From: CAIKOD01 sp035505975
GTDB lineage: Archaea > Halobacteriota > Methanomicrobia > Methanomicrobiales > Methanospirillaceae
Direction: 5' to 3'
Assembly (NCBI GenBank): GCA_035505975.1
Contig: DATJQJ010000022.1
Coordinates: 1 to 64,000, forward strand
DNA length: 64,000 bases
The position numbers were made by a program, and so were the translations under genes. Under the pieces are notes generated by a model. That model saw nothing but the letters and a program-made list of their open reading frames with translations. It was not told where the DNA came from and ran no database searches. This document shows positions 51,852 to 60,728 of this stretch, in pieces. The first letter of the stretch is position 1. The number at the start of each line of letters is the position of its first letter.

Positions 51852-51932
51852 CATCATTGCCTGGAGAAAGGCCTTTTCTTTGTGCCTTTTCCCCATCAGG
51901 TACAGGTAAATACTGATTTCAGGGGAGTGATT

Positions 51933-53333
51933 TTGAGAGATAATGAAATAAGGCAGCATAAGGAGAATATACCTGTGGTCACGAGCGTTGATCCCGCAAG
52001 GATCCGGGTCCTCAACGACGGTACAACCCGCATGGGCAGGTATGTATTGTACTGGATGCAATCCTCCCAGCGGATCGTGGATAACCCGGCCCTGCGGTAT
52101 GCCACAGAACTGGCTGACCGGGTCGAGCTCCCGCTTGTCGTCTATTTCGGGCTCGATGCGACATACCCCGAAGCCAACCTCCGTCATTTCCGGTTTATGG
52201 TGGAGGGGCTGGCCGAACTTGCTCGTTCGCTTGAGAGTCTTGGTATCCTTTTCGTCCTTCGGACAGAATCCCCGGAGAGGGGAGTCTGCGTACTGGCACG
52301 GGATGCCTCGATGGTGGTTGTTGACCGGGGCTATCTCCGGCCGCAACAGGTTATGTACCGATATGCTGCAGAACATTGCAGGTGCCCGCTTTTCCAGGTC
52401 GAAGGAAATATTATCGTACCGGTTGAGATCGCCTCGCAAAAAGAGGAGTATTCTGCTGCGACTTTGCGGCCGAAGATCGAACAGCTTCTCGACCGGTTCC
52501 TGTATACGGCAGAAACGGGATCCCCCGGACATTCGTCTCTCAAACTTGCCATTCCTACGCTGTCCGGCGAACCTGTCGAAGCATTGCTCTCCCGGCTTGA
52601 CATAGATCAGAACGTCCCGGCATCAGCGACCTTCACCGGAGGCAGTAACGAGGCGAACCGGAGGTTCGAGGACTTCCTGGCATACCGCCTCGATGGTTTC
52701 GCGGAGCGCCGGAACGATCCCGGGCGCGATGGAAACTCGGACATGAGCCCTTACCTCCATTTCGGCCAGGTCTCTCCGGTTACCCTTGCCCTTCGGGCAC
52801 TGCAGCATGAAGGGGCCGGTGTCCGGGCGTTCCTGGAGGAGCTGGTTATCCGCCGGGAACTTGCAATCAACTTTGTCCGTTACAACCCCCATTATGATAC
52901 ATTCATGTCGTTACCTGCCTGGGCGCAAAGAACACTGGATAAGCACCAGGGCGATCGCAGGGAATACCTCTATTCCACCGAAGAGCTGGAGCAGGCAGCC
53001 ACCCATGACCCGTTCTGGAACGCTGCCCAGAAGGAGATGGAAAATACCGGCAAGATGCAGGGATACATGCGGATGTACTGGGGCAAGAAGATTATCGAAT
53101 GGAGCCAGACACCGCAAAAGGCCTACTCGGCAGCCCTCTTCCTTAACAATAAATACGAGATTGACGGGCGGGATCCCAACGGATATGCAGGTGTCGCATG
53201 GTGTTTTGGCAAACATGACCGGCCGTGGAAAGAGCGGGAGGTCTTTGGCACCGTCCGTTACATGAATGCTGCAGGACTCCGGAGAAAATTCACGATGGAT
53301 TCCTACTTACAAAGGTTTCCCGGAATCCGATGA
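51933..53333 (+). CDS. phr: Deoxyribodipyrimidine photolyase, class II
   Basis: A light-driven DNA repair enzyme of about 466 residues. Class II landmarks are MGRYVLYWMQSSQR at the start of the antenna domain, SPYLHFGQVSP, EELVIRRELAINFVRYN, MRMYWGKKIIEW and NGYAGVAWCFGKHDRPW near the FAD site. It reverses cyclobutane pyrimidine dimers using FADH- and, in methanogens, probably an F420-type deazaflavin antenna. A TTG at 51933 has a good GGGAG ribosome site; the earliest in-frame start is GTG 51882. It forms a possible unit with tspO. Confidence 0.95.
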   Translation: MRDNEIRQHKENIPVVTSVDPARIRVLNDGTTRMGRYVLYWMQSSQRIVDNPALRYATELADRVELPLVVYFGLDATYPEANLRHFRFMVEGLAELARSLESLGILFVLRTESPERGVCVLARDASMVVVDRGYLRPQQVMYRYAAEHCRCPLFQVEGNIIVPVEIASQKEEYSAATLRPKIEQLLDRFLYTAETGSPGHSSLKLAIPTLSGEPVEALLSRLDIDQNVPASATFTGGSNEANRRFEDFLAYRLDGFAERRNDPGRDGNSDMSPYLHFGQVSPVTLALRALQHEGAGVRAFLEELVIRRELAINFVRYNPHYDTFMSLPAWAQRTLDKHQGDRREYLYSTEELEQAATHDPFWNAAQKEMENTGKMQGYMRMYWGKKIIEWSQTPQKAYSAALFLNNKYEIDGRDPNGYAGVAWCFGKHDRPWKEREVFGTVRYMNAAGLRRKFTMDSYLQRFPGIR

Positions 53334-53673
53334 ATGCATGATGACCGGTATTTCTGCCCGGGCCTGAATTCACCGGAATGCAGCAAACAATCACCATATC
53401 AGGAGACAGGTTGAGGTCAGACTTGAAGTCCCGCTTTCCTTATGATAACCCGTGGGCAGGAGTTATCTGGAGACTCGGTAATTCCGGACCGTCAGGGCAC
53501 TCCTGGAACCGGGGTCGCTCCGGCGGCAGGAGAAAGCCGGCGGGTACCATGGTATTCAAAGACTTATCAGGGATTATGAGCAATTGAAGAAACAACGGCT
53601 TTGTTGACATCCTATATTTTCAATAGCATTTTCATTTGCACATGGTTCTGATGACTGGTAATTGACGACAACC
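53334..53673. other. Intergenic stretch between photolyase and repeat E
   Basis: About 340 bases with several GC-rich inverted repeats (for example GATAAC...GTTATC around 53444-53470 and CTCCGGCGGCAGGAGAAAGC). No frame has a ribosome site or family motif. I looked for archaeal SRP or RNase P RNA signatures and did not see them. Confidence 0.4.
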
Positions 53674-53834
53674 CGACGCTCCCAGGGCTCTGCCCCGCCG
53701 CTGTGGCGACCCCGGTTGGGATAGTGACTGCACAGGAACCGATTAATTCTCAATTCAGATCGACCCTCTCCACTGACTATCCTGCTGGGGAGGGGACATG
53801 GAGGGGGTGAAACCCCCTCCTGTCGGAGTGACAA
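53674..53834 (+). repeat. Dispersed structured intergenic repeat, copy E
   Basis: Forward-oriented and close to copy A. It has CCCAGGGCTCTGCCCCGCC, the left arm CCCCGGTTGGGATAG, the right arm GACTATCCTGCTGGGG and the end hairpin GGGGGTGAAACCCCC. It lies between the convergent photolyase and hypF genes. Confidence 0.82.
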
Positions 53835-53968
53835 CTAATGATAAATGAGGATGTCAACAAAGCCGAAATAACGTAAAATATCGAAAAATCCGGGGAAAGA
53901 TTTCAACATTACCGAGAATTAGTGAGAATTACTCTTTTCTCCTCCTCCATCGGTCTCTATCGACCGGT

Positions 53969-56194
53969 TCAGTCCTTTTTCGCCGCACAGATACACTGGC
54001 CGAATGAGATGCAACCGTCGCCGAGCGGATATTCGCGGTTCATGGCTAAACGGTACCCGTTTCTTGTGACTTCCTCGCCGATAGCGTTCCTGATCGCGCT
54101 GTTGATAGCGACGCCTCCGGAAAGAGCAATGGTATCAAACCCGAGGCTTCCTGCAGCATGGACTGCAACGAGGGCTATACCCCGTGCAAGGTTGTACTGG
54201 AACGATGCTGCTATATCCCGGGCCGCCCGGAGATCGCCGGCGGGGGCCTTTTGCAGCCTGGCGAGGGCCTGCCGGCACAGAGACCGTGTGGAAAGGACCT
54301 CGCAGCCCCCGGCGGCGGCCAGGAATGAGAGGTCCCATTGCTCTGCGCTACCAAGATATGCGGCTGATTCAAGTTTCATGGCAGGTTCGCCGTCATAGGT
54401 CCTCTCACGGCAGAGACCGAGCAGTGCCGATACTGCATCGAGCACTCTCCCGGTGCTGGTCGTGTCCCAGACATTGACCCTTCTTGCCACCTGTTTCTCC
54501 AAAAGACCAAGTTCGATATCAGTCCAGCCTCGCGATGACAACAGACCGAGGATCTCATCCGACGGCAATATCCCGTAAAGCATCCGCTCCGGGTACCGGG
54601 TGGCGAGGTCGCCTCCCGGCATCTGTACGACCTCGAGGTGACCGACCCGCCGGTAATCGGGAGGAGAACCCGCAAAGACCTCCCCTCCCCAGACTGTCCC
54701 GTCGTCACCGTACCCGACCCCGTCGATGGCGATTCCGATGCATGGATCGGTTGTAACCGCTGCGATGTGCGCCCGGTGGTGCTGGACCGGGAACAGTTCC
54801 GCGCCATATTCCCCTGCCAGGGTCCTGGCAAATTGTGTAGACAGGAACCTTGGGTGGGCATCATGGGCGATCACATCGTAACGGGCCCCAAGGAGGCGTC
54901 CGAGGTTGCCAACGGTCTCCTTGAGATAGGAGAACGTCTGCGGGTTTCTGACGTTTCCCACGTGAGGGGACGTAACGGTGAACCCTTCTTTGTATATCGT
55001 TACATTGGCATTCAGCTCGGGGCCGACACCGATAATTGTCTGTCCGCCAAGGTCGATCCTTGTTCTTTTCGGGGCTATTCCCCTGGAAAGCCTGATAATA
55101 TGCCCGTCGCGGATAACCGAATCATCGCACCGGTTTATTATGGGCCTGTTGTGGTCCAGGAAATAGTCGACTTCGTTGTGCATTTTTGCCATCGCACGGT
55201 CGATATCGGTGATCATGGGATATCCGGGCAGATTGGCACTGGTCATGATGAGCAGAGGACTCTTCAGGTACCGGAACAGGATATGATGGAGTCCGGTATA
55301 CGGCAGCATGCACCCTATCGTGTGCAGGTTGCTGATATCGGCATGCGACAAAGGGTCCCGCTTCGGCATAACGACAATCGGTCGTTCCGGACCGGTAAGC
55401 ATAACCCGGTCCCCGGAGGAGACACAGACGATCTCGTCGATCACTTCAGGCTTCACCATCACGGCAAAGGGTTGTTCGGTCCTTCCCAGTCTCTTCTTCA
55501 GCGTTCCCGAAGACTGCTCGGCACAGGCAAGGTGGAACCCGCCAATCCCCCTTATCGCAAGGATATGACCGCGATCGAGAAACGAAGCCGCCGTTTGCAG
55601 TATGTCGTCAGATTCCACCTTGTTTCCGAATGAATCGAGCAGTGCGAGACCGGGCCCGCACTCACGTGACGCGATCGTCTGGGCGTGATGGCGCCTCGAA
55701 CGAGGATCCCGGTATTCGGATTCACATGACCCGCACATCGGGAATACCGCCATCGACGTCCGCTCCCTGTCGTAGGGGAGCGATTTGATGATGCTATACC
55801 GCGGGCCGCAGTTCACGCAGGAGGTGGCCCAGTAGCCCTCGTACCGGTTCCCCGGGGTATCGATGTCGCCGATACATTCGCTGCATGTCGCGATATCGGG
55901 AGGGATCATGCCCGACAGCGACCCTTCCCGGCTCTTTTCGATGACAAACCCTTCGGGGAGGTCTCCATCGAGCGGCCGGACGTCGACCGAATCGATCCGT
56001 GCCAATGGCGGCCCGATGGCAACTGCACTGAGGAATTCGCAAAAAAGACGGCCGGCAGCCCTGATTTCAACTTCGCTGCCAAGATTTTTCACCGATCCCC
56101 TGATGCCGAAGTCGACAGCACAGGCATAGACGTACGGTCTGAACCCCACTCCCTGCACTATTCCTTTGACCGTAATAATGCCGGAAGGTTCCAT
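53969..56194 (-). CDS. hypF: Carbamoyltransferase HypF, hydrogenase maturation
   Basis: A 741-residue protein making thiocarboxamide for the cyanide ligands of NiFe hydrogenases. The acylphosphatase domain is at the N terminus (GIVQGVGFRPYVYA). A double zinc finger follows: C104/C107/C126/C129 complete, but the second has C154, C157 and C179 with Ser176 where the fourth Cys should be. The YrdC-like domain (AIRGIGGFHLAC) and Kae1-like domain (HDAHPRF, VQHHRAHIAA) are intact. Its start is at the likely transcription start, so the mRNA is probably leaderless. Divergent from an HTH regulator gene. Confidence 0.95.
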   Translation of the reverse strand: MEPSGIITVKGIVQGVGFRPYVYACAVDFGIRGSVKNLGSEVEIRAAGRLFCEFLSAVAIGPPLARIDSVDVRPLDGDLPEGFVIEKSREGSLSGMIPPDIATCSECIGDIDTPGNRYEGYWATSCVNCGPRYSIIKSLPYDRERTSMAVFPMCGSCESEYRDPRSRRHHAQTIASRECGPGLALLDSFGNKVESDDILQTAASFLDRGHILAIRGIGGFHLACAEQSSGTLKKRLGRTEQPFAVMVKPEVIDEIVCVSSGDRVMLTGPERPIVVMPKRDPLSHADISNLHTIGCMLPYTGLHHILFRYLKSPLLIMTSANLPGYPMITDIDRAMAKMHNEVDYFLDHNRPIINRCDDSVIRDGHIIRLSRGIAPKRTRIDLGGQTIIGVGPELNANVTIYKEGFTVTSPHVGNVRNPQTFSYLKETVGNLGRLLGARYDVIAHDAHPRFLSTQFARTLAGEYGAELFPVQHHRAHIAAVTTDPCIGIAIDGVGYGDDGTVWGGEVFAGSPPDYRRVGHLEVVQMPGGDLATRYPERMLYGILPSDEILGLLSSRGWTDIELGLLEKQVARRVNVWDTTSTGRVLDAVSALLGLCRERTYDGEPAMKLESAAYLGSAEQWDLSFLAAAGGCEVLSTRSLCRQALARLQKAPAGDLRAARDIAASFQYNLARGIALVAVHAAGSLGFDTIALSGGVAINSAIRNAIGEEVTRNGYRLAMNREYPLGDGCISFGQCICAAKKD

Positions 56195-56216
56195 TATTTC
56201 CCAAAAATTTTATTGA

Positions 56217-56222
56217 TTTATA
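56217..56222. promoter_or_regulatory. Shared TATA element between hypF and the HTH operon
   Basis: GATTTATACC can be read as a TATA box on both strands. It is centred about 26 bases from the hypF ATG on one side and about 28 from the GTG at 56249 on the other, so both mRNAs could be leaderless. A second AT box (CAATATAATAATTG) follows at 56227-56240. Confidence 0.45.
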
Positions 56223-56248
56223 CCGCAATATAATAATTGGGTTTTACC

Positions 56249-56758
56249 GTGTCCGGCCATATCAGGATTGTCAACGATCCCGTCGAACTCGTCCCTCTTT
56301 TCATCACGTTTAACAATGCGTCGTACAAGAAGGTATACGACCTCCTCTCCCGGGCATGGATGTCAGAAGAGGAGATTTATGACCAGGTGAAGGAAGATGG
56401 GCTTGACGAGTGTCTTTCATTGTTAAAAAAAGGGAACCTCATCGAGGAGCAGTGGAGGATGCCCTCTTCAGGCCAGAAACCTGTCCGCGAATACCGGGCA
56501 ACATACAGCAAATTCAGGGCGAATTTCCAGTGTAATTTTTCAGACCTGTCGGACCTGATCTACGTCTCCATATCGAACGATGAAGCGCTCCGCGAGACAG
56601 TCGAGCGGGTCGAAAGCGAGATAAAATCCGGCAACAGCTCCATCGCCGACATTGCCAGGAAATACAATGTCAGCCCTGTTTTTATCAAGGGCCTCGCAAA
56701 ACGGATCCCGACTCTTGATGTAAAGGGGCAGGGACTGGTGTTGCTTGACAGGACGTGA
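56249..56758 (+). CDS. Winged-helix regulator, ArsR-like
   Basis: A 169-residue protein. The N-terminal half is a winged helix with YKKVYDLLSRAWMSEEEIYD and CLSLLKKGNLIEEQWRM; the C-terminal half has an unusual second helix-turn-helix-like part, IADIARKYNVSPVFIKGLAK. Families of this type are common in methanogens and lack metal-binding Cys. GTG 56249 is chosen, in line with the promoter. It overlaps the next HTH gene by 14 bases and so leads a three-gene unit ending with a helicase. Confidence 0.75.
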   Translation: MSGHIRIVNDPVELVPLFITFNNASYKKVYDLLSRAWMSEEEIYDQVKEDGLDECLSLLKKGNLIEEQWRMPSSGQKPVREYRATYSKFRANFQCNFSDLSDLIYVSISNDEALRETVERVESEIKSGNSSIADIARKYNVSPVFIKGLAKRIPTLDVKGQGLVLLDRT

Positions 56759-57554
56759 AGAGGACCCTCTTTACATCATTCTCCGGAGCAAGCGGGAAGT
56801 CACCCGGCTCCAGATCCTCGTAGGGATTGCCGAACACCAGCCTGCGGTCCGCCAGCAGGAGATCGCAACGCAACTGGGTGTGACGCCACAGGCCGTTTCC
56901 GAATATATCCGTGAGCTGGTCGACGACGGCATGGTGAGCGCGATAGGCCGGGGACGCTATGAAGTGACGAGGAACGGTATCGAGTGGGTCCTCAATAATG
57001 CCGAAGCCCTGGAATCCTATGCACGCCACATCAGGCGTGACATCATCCAGCAGGTCGCTGTCTGGACGGCAATTGCGGCGGAAGACTTAAAAACAGGGGA
57101 CGAAGTGGGAGTCTACATGCACGAGGGGTTTCTTTACGCAGGGAAGGGTCCCCAGAGTGCGATGGGCAGCGCCGTGATGGACGCGAAACCTGGCGAAGAC
57201 GTCGGTATAGCACGGCTGAATGGCATCATATCCCATAGCGAGGGCCGCATTCACGTCTGCAAGGTCCCAAGGGTGCAGCGGGGAGGCTCGAGGAAAGTCA
57301 GGCGGGACCAGTTGCTTGCCGTGACCGGACAGGTCTCCATGGTCTGTGCGGTCGGCCTTGAAGCATATATCGCCCTCTTGCAGGCCGGAAGGAAACCGGA
57401 CATGTTTTTCGGGTCCCGCGAAGGTGTGATCGAAGCGGCATTCCACGGCATCGAGTCTGCCATTATCATTGTCGATGAAGAATTTACCGATTTCCTGAAA
57501 AGGCTTGAGAGTGTGGAACTTACCTACGTTATCCACGATCTGATTGCCCCATGA
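56745..57554 (+). CDS. MarR-like HTH regulator (DUF7839-type)
   Basis: A 269-residue protein. Residues about 15-75 are a winged helix (EVTRLQILVGIAE, QQEIATQLGVTPQAVSEYIR). The C-terminal 180 residues form a ligand-binding-like domain with GDEVGVYMHEGFLYAG, GEDVGIARLNGIISHSEGRI and later FFGSREGVIEAAFHGI. Such proteins are conserved in methanogens; the ligand is unknown. The TTG start lies inside the end of the preceding gene; the stop overlaps the helicase ATG by four bases. Confidence 0.8.
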   Translation: MTGREEDPLYIILRSKREVTRLQILVGIAEHQPAVRQQEIATQLGVTPQAVSEYIRELVDDGMVSAIGRGRYEVTRNGIEWVLNNAEALESYARHIRRDIIQQVAVWTAIAAEDLKTGDEVGVYMHEGFLYAGKGPQSAMGSAVMDAKPGEDVGIARLNGIISHSEGRIHVCKVPRVQRGGSRKVRRDQLLAVTGQVSMVCAVGLEAYIALLQAGRKPDMFFGSREGVIEAAFHGIESAIIIVDEEFTDFLKRLESVELTYVIHDLIAP

Positions 57555-59701
57555 AAGCTCTCGTCCACCCGGCGAAGGGGAATTACCGCATTTTCTTTTT
57601 CGATGAGTCGCATATCAGGGGAGTCGGGATCGTCGACATAACCAGCTCGCCGAAGGGAGCGAGGCCCGATCATTACCGGCTGCGCTGGAGCAACAAGAAA
57701 GTCTACAAGAACACACCAACGAAGGAGTTGCTCCATTCGTTCCGGAACGCTTCGGTCGAATTATCCCGGCCCGATCCCCTGTTCGAATCATTTCTCCACG
57801 ATTTCCAGGTCCCGTATACCTTTACCGACCTCTGCAGGACCTGTCTTATGGAGGACCGCATCACCCGGCTGGACCCCGGGACGTCGGTAAGGTACGGCCG
57901 ATCGGGGGAGCGGATCTGTTTCGATTGCGCCAGGCGCGAACTGAAACGGGAAGTGGCCCACCTCGGGAGGACAGGACGAGGCCTGACCGGACACCTTGAA
58001 GACCTTTTAAAAAAATACCGTGACATTGACAAGGTCCTTGCAAGTATCCAGCCTGAACAGATGAAGGTCGGGCAGACCCTCTTCGACCGCCTTGAAGCGC
58101 ACCCGGTAACGAAGACCTCGCGTGTCGAAGAATTACCGTTGCCAAGGGAATTTGTCGAATCCGCAAAGGTGGAAGCGCTCATGCCGGCCCAGCAGCTGGC
58201 CGTCGATGCCGGGCTCCTCTTTGGAAAGGACCTTCTGGTTGTCGCTGCGACCGCGAGCGGGAAGACGTTTATCGGCGAAATGGCCGGCGTAAAAAACAGT
58301 CTCGAAGGTCGCGGCCAGTGCCTCTTTCTCGTCCCGCTCGTGGCGCTTGCCGTGCAGAAATACCAGCGTTTCGACGAACGGTATGGCAGGTTACTCGGGA
58401 CCGGGATCCTGATCGGCAAGAGCCGGCTGAACCTTCCCGACAACCGTCCGATAGGGGATCGAAACGTCCGTGCGGCCCTCCTGGTAGCCACGTATGAAGG
58501 CCTCGACCACCTTATAAGGTGCGGGGGGGGTATCGGGAAGATCGGGACGGTAGTCATCGACGAAGTGCAGATGCTCGAGGACCCGGAACGCGGGCACCGC
58601 CTGGACGGACTGATTGCACGGTTAAAATACCTCGCTCCGAAGGCCCAGTTCCTGTACCTCAGCGCAACGATCGGGTCGCCTAAAGTGCTCGCAAAAAAAC
58701 TCGGTGCATCGCTCGTCCAGTACAGCGAACGACCGGTTGCACTCGAACGATACCTGATCTTTTCGCCAAAAAAAGAGAAGATCGGGGCGATCAAGCAGCT
58801 AACCGAGAAGGAATACAAACAGGTCTCCTCGAAGGGATACCATGGGCAGAGCATCGTTTTTACCAATTCGCGGGCGCGATGTCACACGATCGCCGATGCC
58901 CTTGGGCCCGGTTATGCGGCATACCACGCCGGCCTGACGTCCCAGGAACGCCGCGAGGTGGAGAGGAAGTTCACCGAAGGGAAACTGATCGGTGTCATAA
59001 CCACGGCAGCTCTCGGTGCGGGCGTCGACTTCCCTGCATCGCAGGTCATATTCGACGCTCTTTCCATGGGTATCGCATGGCTGACCGTTGGGGAATTCAA
59101 CCAGATGGCGGGACGTGCGGGCCGCCCCGATTTTCACGACCTCGGAAAAGTGGTGGTGCTCGCGGAACCAGGGGCGACCTACTCCCGGGAGAGCAAACAG
59201 ACCGAGGAAGAGGTCGCCATGCTCCTCTTAAAAGGCGAGATGGAGGAGGTGGCCCCGGTCTACGACGCCGAACAGAGTTCGGAAGAGCTCGTTGCGAATG
59301 CCGTCGTCTGTAAGGGGAGCATTCCGGAGCTGCAGGCGATCTCGGAATCGATGGTCGGCTCCCTCGAACCAGTCCTCGATGAGATGACGGGTTCGGGGCT
59401 GGCCCATGTTCATGGCGATAAGATTGAGCTGACTGAATTGTCGAGGGTGATGGCCGAACACTTCATCGGCATGGAACGCCTCCTCGAGATACGCAGGCTC
59501 GTTACGAAAGTGGATGAACCGGTTGATATTGTCGCCGAACTCGAGTGCGAGCAGACCCGCGACGAACGCATCAGGGAATCGCCGGGGAGGCATGGCAGCG
59601 GGGGACAACCTCATGGGAGAGGGGGATCCCGGGAGATGGGGAGACGAGCTACACCCAAAAAGAAATCCTCTCAGGGGAAGGGGAAACGAAGAAGACCGTG
59701 A
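57551..59701 (+). CDS. DEAD/DEAH helicase with N-terminal zinc finger (DUF5814-like)
   Basis: A 716-residue superfamily 2 helicase. An N-terminal domain of about 200 residues carries a four-Cys zinc site, CRTC and ICFDCA. The helicase core has AATASGKTFIGE (motif I), VIDEVQML (motif II), YLSATIGSP (III), AALGAGVDFPASQ (V) and NQMAGRAGRPDF (VI), resembling Hel308/Ski2 proteins. The C-terminal 50 residues are basic and Gly-rich, likely nucleic-acid binding. It is coupled to two HTH regulators by overlaps. A role in repair or RNA handling is probable; the exact target is unknown. Confidence 0.88.
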   Translation: MKALVHPAKGNYRIFFFDESHIRGVGIVDITSSPKGARPDHYRLRWSNKKVYKNTPTKELLHSFRNASVELSRPDPLFESFLHDFQVPYTFTDLCRTCLMEDRITRLDPGTSVRYGRSGERICFDCARRELKREVAHLGRTGRGLTGHLEDLLKKYRDIDKVLASIQPEQMKVGQTLFDRLEAHPVTKTSRVEELPLPREFVESAKVEALMPAQQLAVDAGLLFGKDLLVVAATASGKTFIGEMAGVKNSLEGRGQCLFLVPLVALAVQKYQRFDERYGRLLGTGILIGKSRLNLPDNRPIGDRNVRAALLVATYEGLDHLIRCGGGIGKIGTVVIDEVQMLEDPERGHRLDGLIARLKYLAPKAQFLYLSATIGSPKVLAKKLGASLVQYSERPVALERYLIFSPKKEKIGAIKQLTEKEYKQVSSKGYHGQSIVFTNSRARCHTIADALGPGYAAYHAGLTSQERREVERKFTEGKLIGVITTAALGAGVDFPASQVIFDALSMGIAWLTVGEFNQMAGRAGRPDFHDLGKVVVLAEPGATYSRESKQTEEEVAMLLLKGEMEEVAPVYDAEQSSEELVANAVVCKGSIPELQAISESMVGSLEPVLDEMTGSGLAHVHGDKIELTELSRVMAEHFIGMERLLEIRRLVTKVDEPVDIVAELECEQTRDERIRESPGRHGSGGQPHGRGGSREMGRRATPKKKSSQGKGKRRRP

Positions 59702-59923
59702 TCTGCTGATTGAATTTTCCGAACATGAGGTTCCGGTTGGCTTTTCGATATTTTTTTTAAATTCGTAATAGGTGACTGAAGTTGAGGCTGCTGCCCTCCC
59801 ATTCTGGCAGGATAGACGCCGCCGCCCCCGAAGGGCGCCCCGGTGACGGTTCAACCTACTGCCAATAACCACGATAATTTCAAAGCATGATTTATCTCAT
59901 GGGCGGGGTCAGCTCAAATTCAA
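59702..59923. other. Intergenic stretch with possible decayed repeat
   Basis: About 220 bases between convergent genes. Near 59780-59845 the minus strand has CTATCCTG and TGGGAGGG in the same order as the right half of the dispersed repeat, but no left arm can be aligned. I do not count it as a copy. No gene is seen. Confidence 0.35.
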
Positions 59924-60433
59924 CTAACCCGTAAAAACAGGCGAGGAGGCCTCTTTCCCTGTCCGGACCAGGATTTGGGATCTCACTTCTTCAGGATGCT
60001 CTATGCCCTTCAGGTCCGCTATTGCGGATTTTCCGGAATCAGTCGTATAGGTAATCCTGACTACCGCTATCCCGAGGTATGAATGGAGTCGTCTCCTGAC
60101 AATTTCGGCACTGTGGATCTTTTCGTACGGTATCCGGAGATGTCCCCCAGCACCTAACCCTCCACGGATTTCCAGCGCAGTTTCTGTGAGAATATAGCTC
60201 CTTGCATCAACGGATTTCCTGATCATGGCGATTGCAGCGAGTGCAACGACCAAAGCCCCCATGGCAATTACGATCCTCGTCACCGGGTCGATAAAAATGG
60301 TAAGGATGAGAAGGCCAGGTAGTACCAGGCACCAGACTACGATAAGCAGGTAGAGGTTATATAAAGTCCGAAGCCTCCGTGAAGGACGAACCGTGACCTG
60401 TAAAGTATCAGATCCGGGAATGGGACTCGTCAT
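59924..60433 (-). CDS. PH-domain (bPH2/YdbT-like) membrane protein
   Basis: A 169-residue protein. Two membrane helices at residues 24-70 are followed by a bacterial pleckstrin-homology-like domain with SYILTETALEIRGGLG, LRIPYEKIHSAEIVRRRL and the Leu-Lys-Gly-Ile strand near the end. Such proteins often occur in membranes of bacteria and archaea; the ligand is unknown. It stands alone, with repeat copy F upstream. Confidence 0.8.
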   Translation of the reverse strand: MTSPIPGSDTLQVTVRPSRRLRTLYNLYLLIVVWCLVLPGLLILTIFIDPVTRIVIAMGALVVALAAIAMIRKSVDARSYILTETALEIRGGLGAGGHLRIPYEKIHSAEIVRRRLHSYLGIAVVRITYTTDSGKSAIADLKGIEHPEEVRSQILVRTGKEASSPVFTG

Positions 60434-60471
60434 CAGAGAACAACTTCGCAGGTGCAGGACAATAAATCTTG

Positions 60472-60618
60472 TGACAGGGACTTGTTACCCTGTCTTCCCG
60501 ATTGGGATAGCAAGGGGACAGAGTTTAATCCAGGAATGAGGAACTAACCTGTTCCCCCTACATCCTTGTCGCAACCGGGGTGCCCCTGGTTTTGGTGCGG
60601 AGACCCGGGAACGAGATC
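60472..60618 (-). repeat. Dispersed structured intergenic repeat, copy F
   Basis: The most diverged copy, reverse-oriented. On its own strand it has CCCCGGTTGCGACAAGG on the left and CCTTGCTATCCCAATCGGG on the right, so CAAGG faces CCTTG. The outer hairpins are weaker. It lies between the PH-domain gene and a methyltransferase gene. Confidence 0.65.
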
Positions 60619-60728
60619 AAATTGCAAGGATTTTTTTAGTTCACAGGGAATAGAAAAAGGAGATTGATTGTGATCTTTCTCCATCACGCCTTTAATCCGG
60701 ATACCATTATCCGTCATCTTCTCTATTC

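Noticed and set aside
53334..53673. Possible SRP or RNase P RNA gene
   Set aside because: The region is GC-rich with inverted repeats, but the conserved core strings of both RNAs were not found on either strand.
57703..58866. 387-residue minus-strand frame opposite the helicase
   Set aside because: Composition is rich in Arg, Ser and Pro, as expected from antisense of a high-GC gene; the sense strand has all helicase motifs.
59780..59845. Seventh copy of the dispersed repeat
   Set aside because: Only CTATCCTG and a GGGAGGG-like string match; the left arm is missing.
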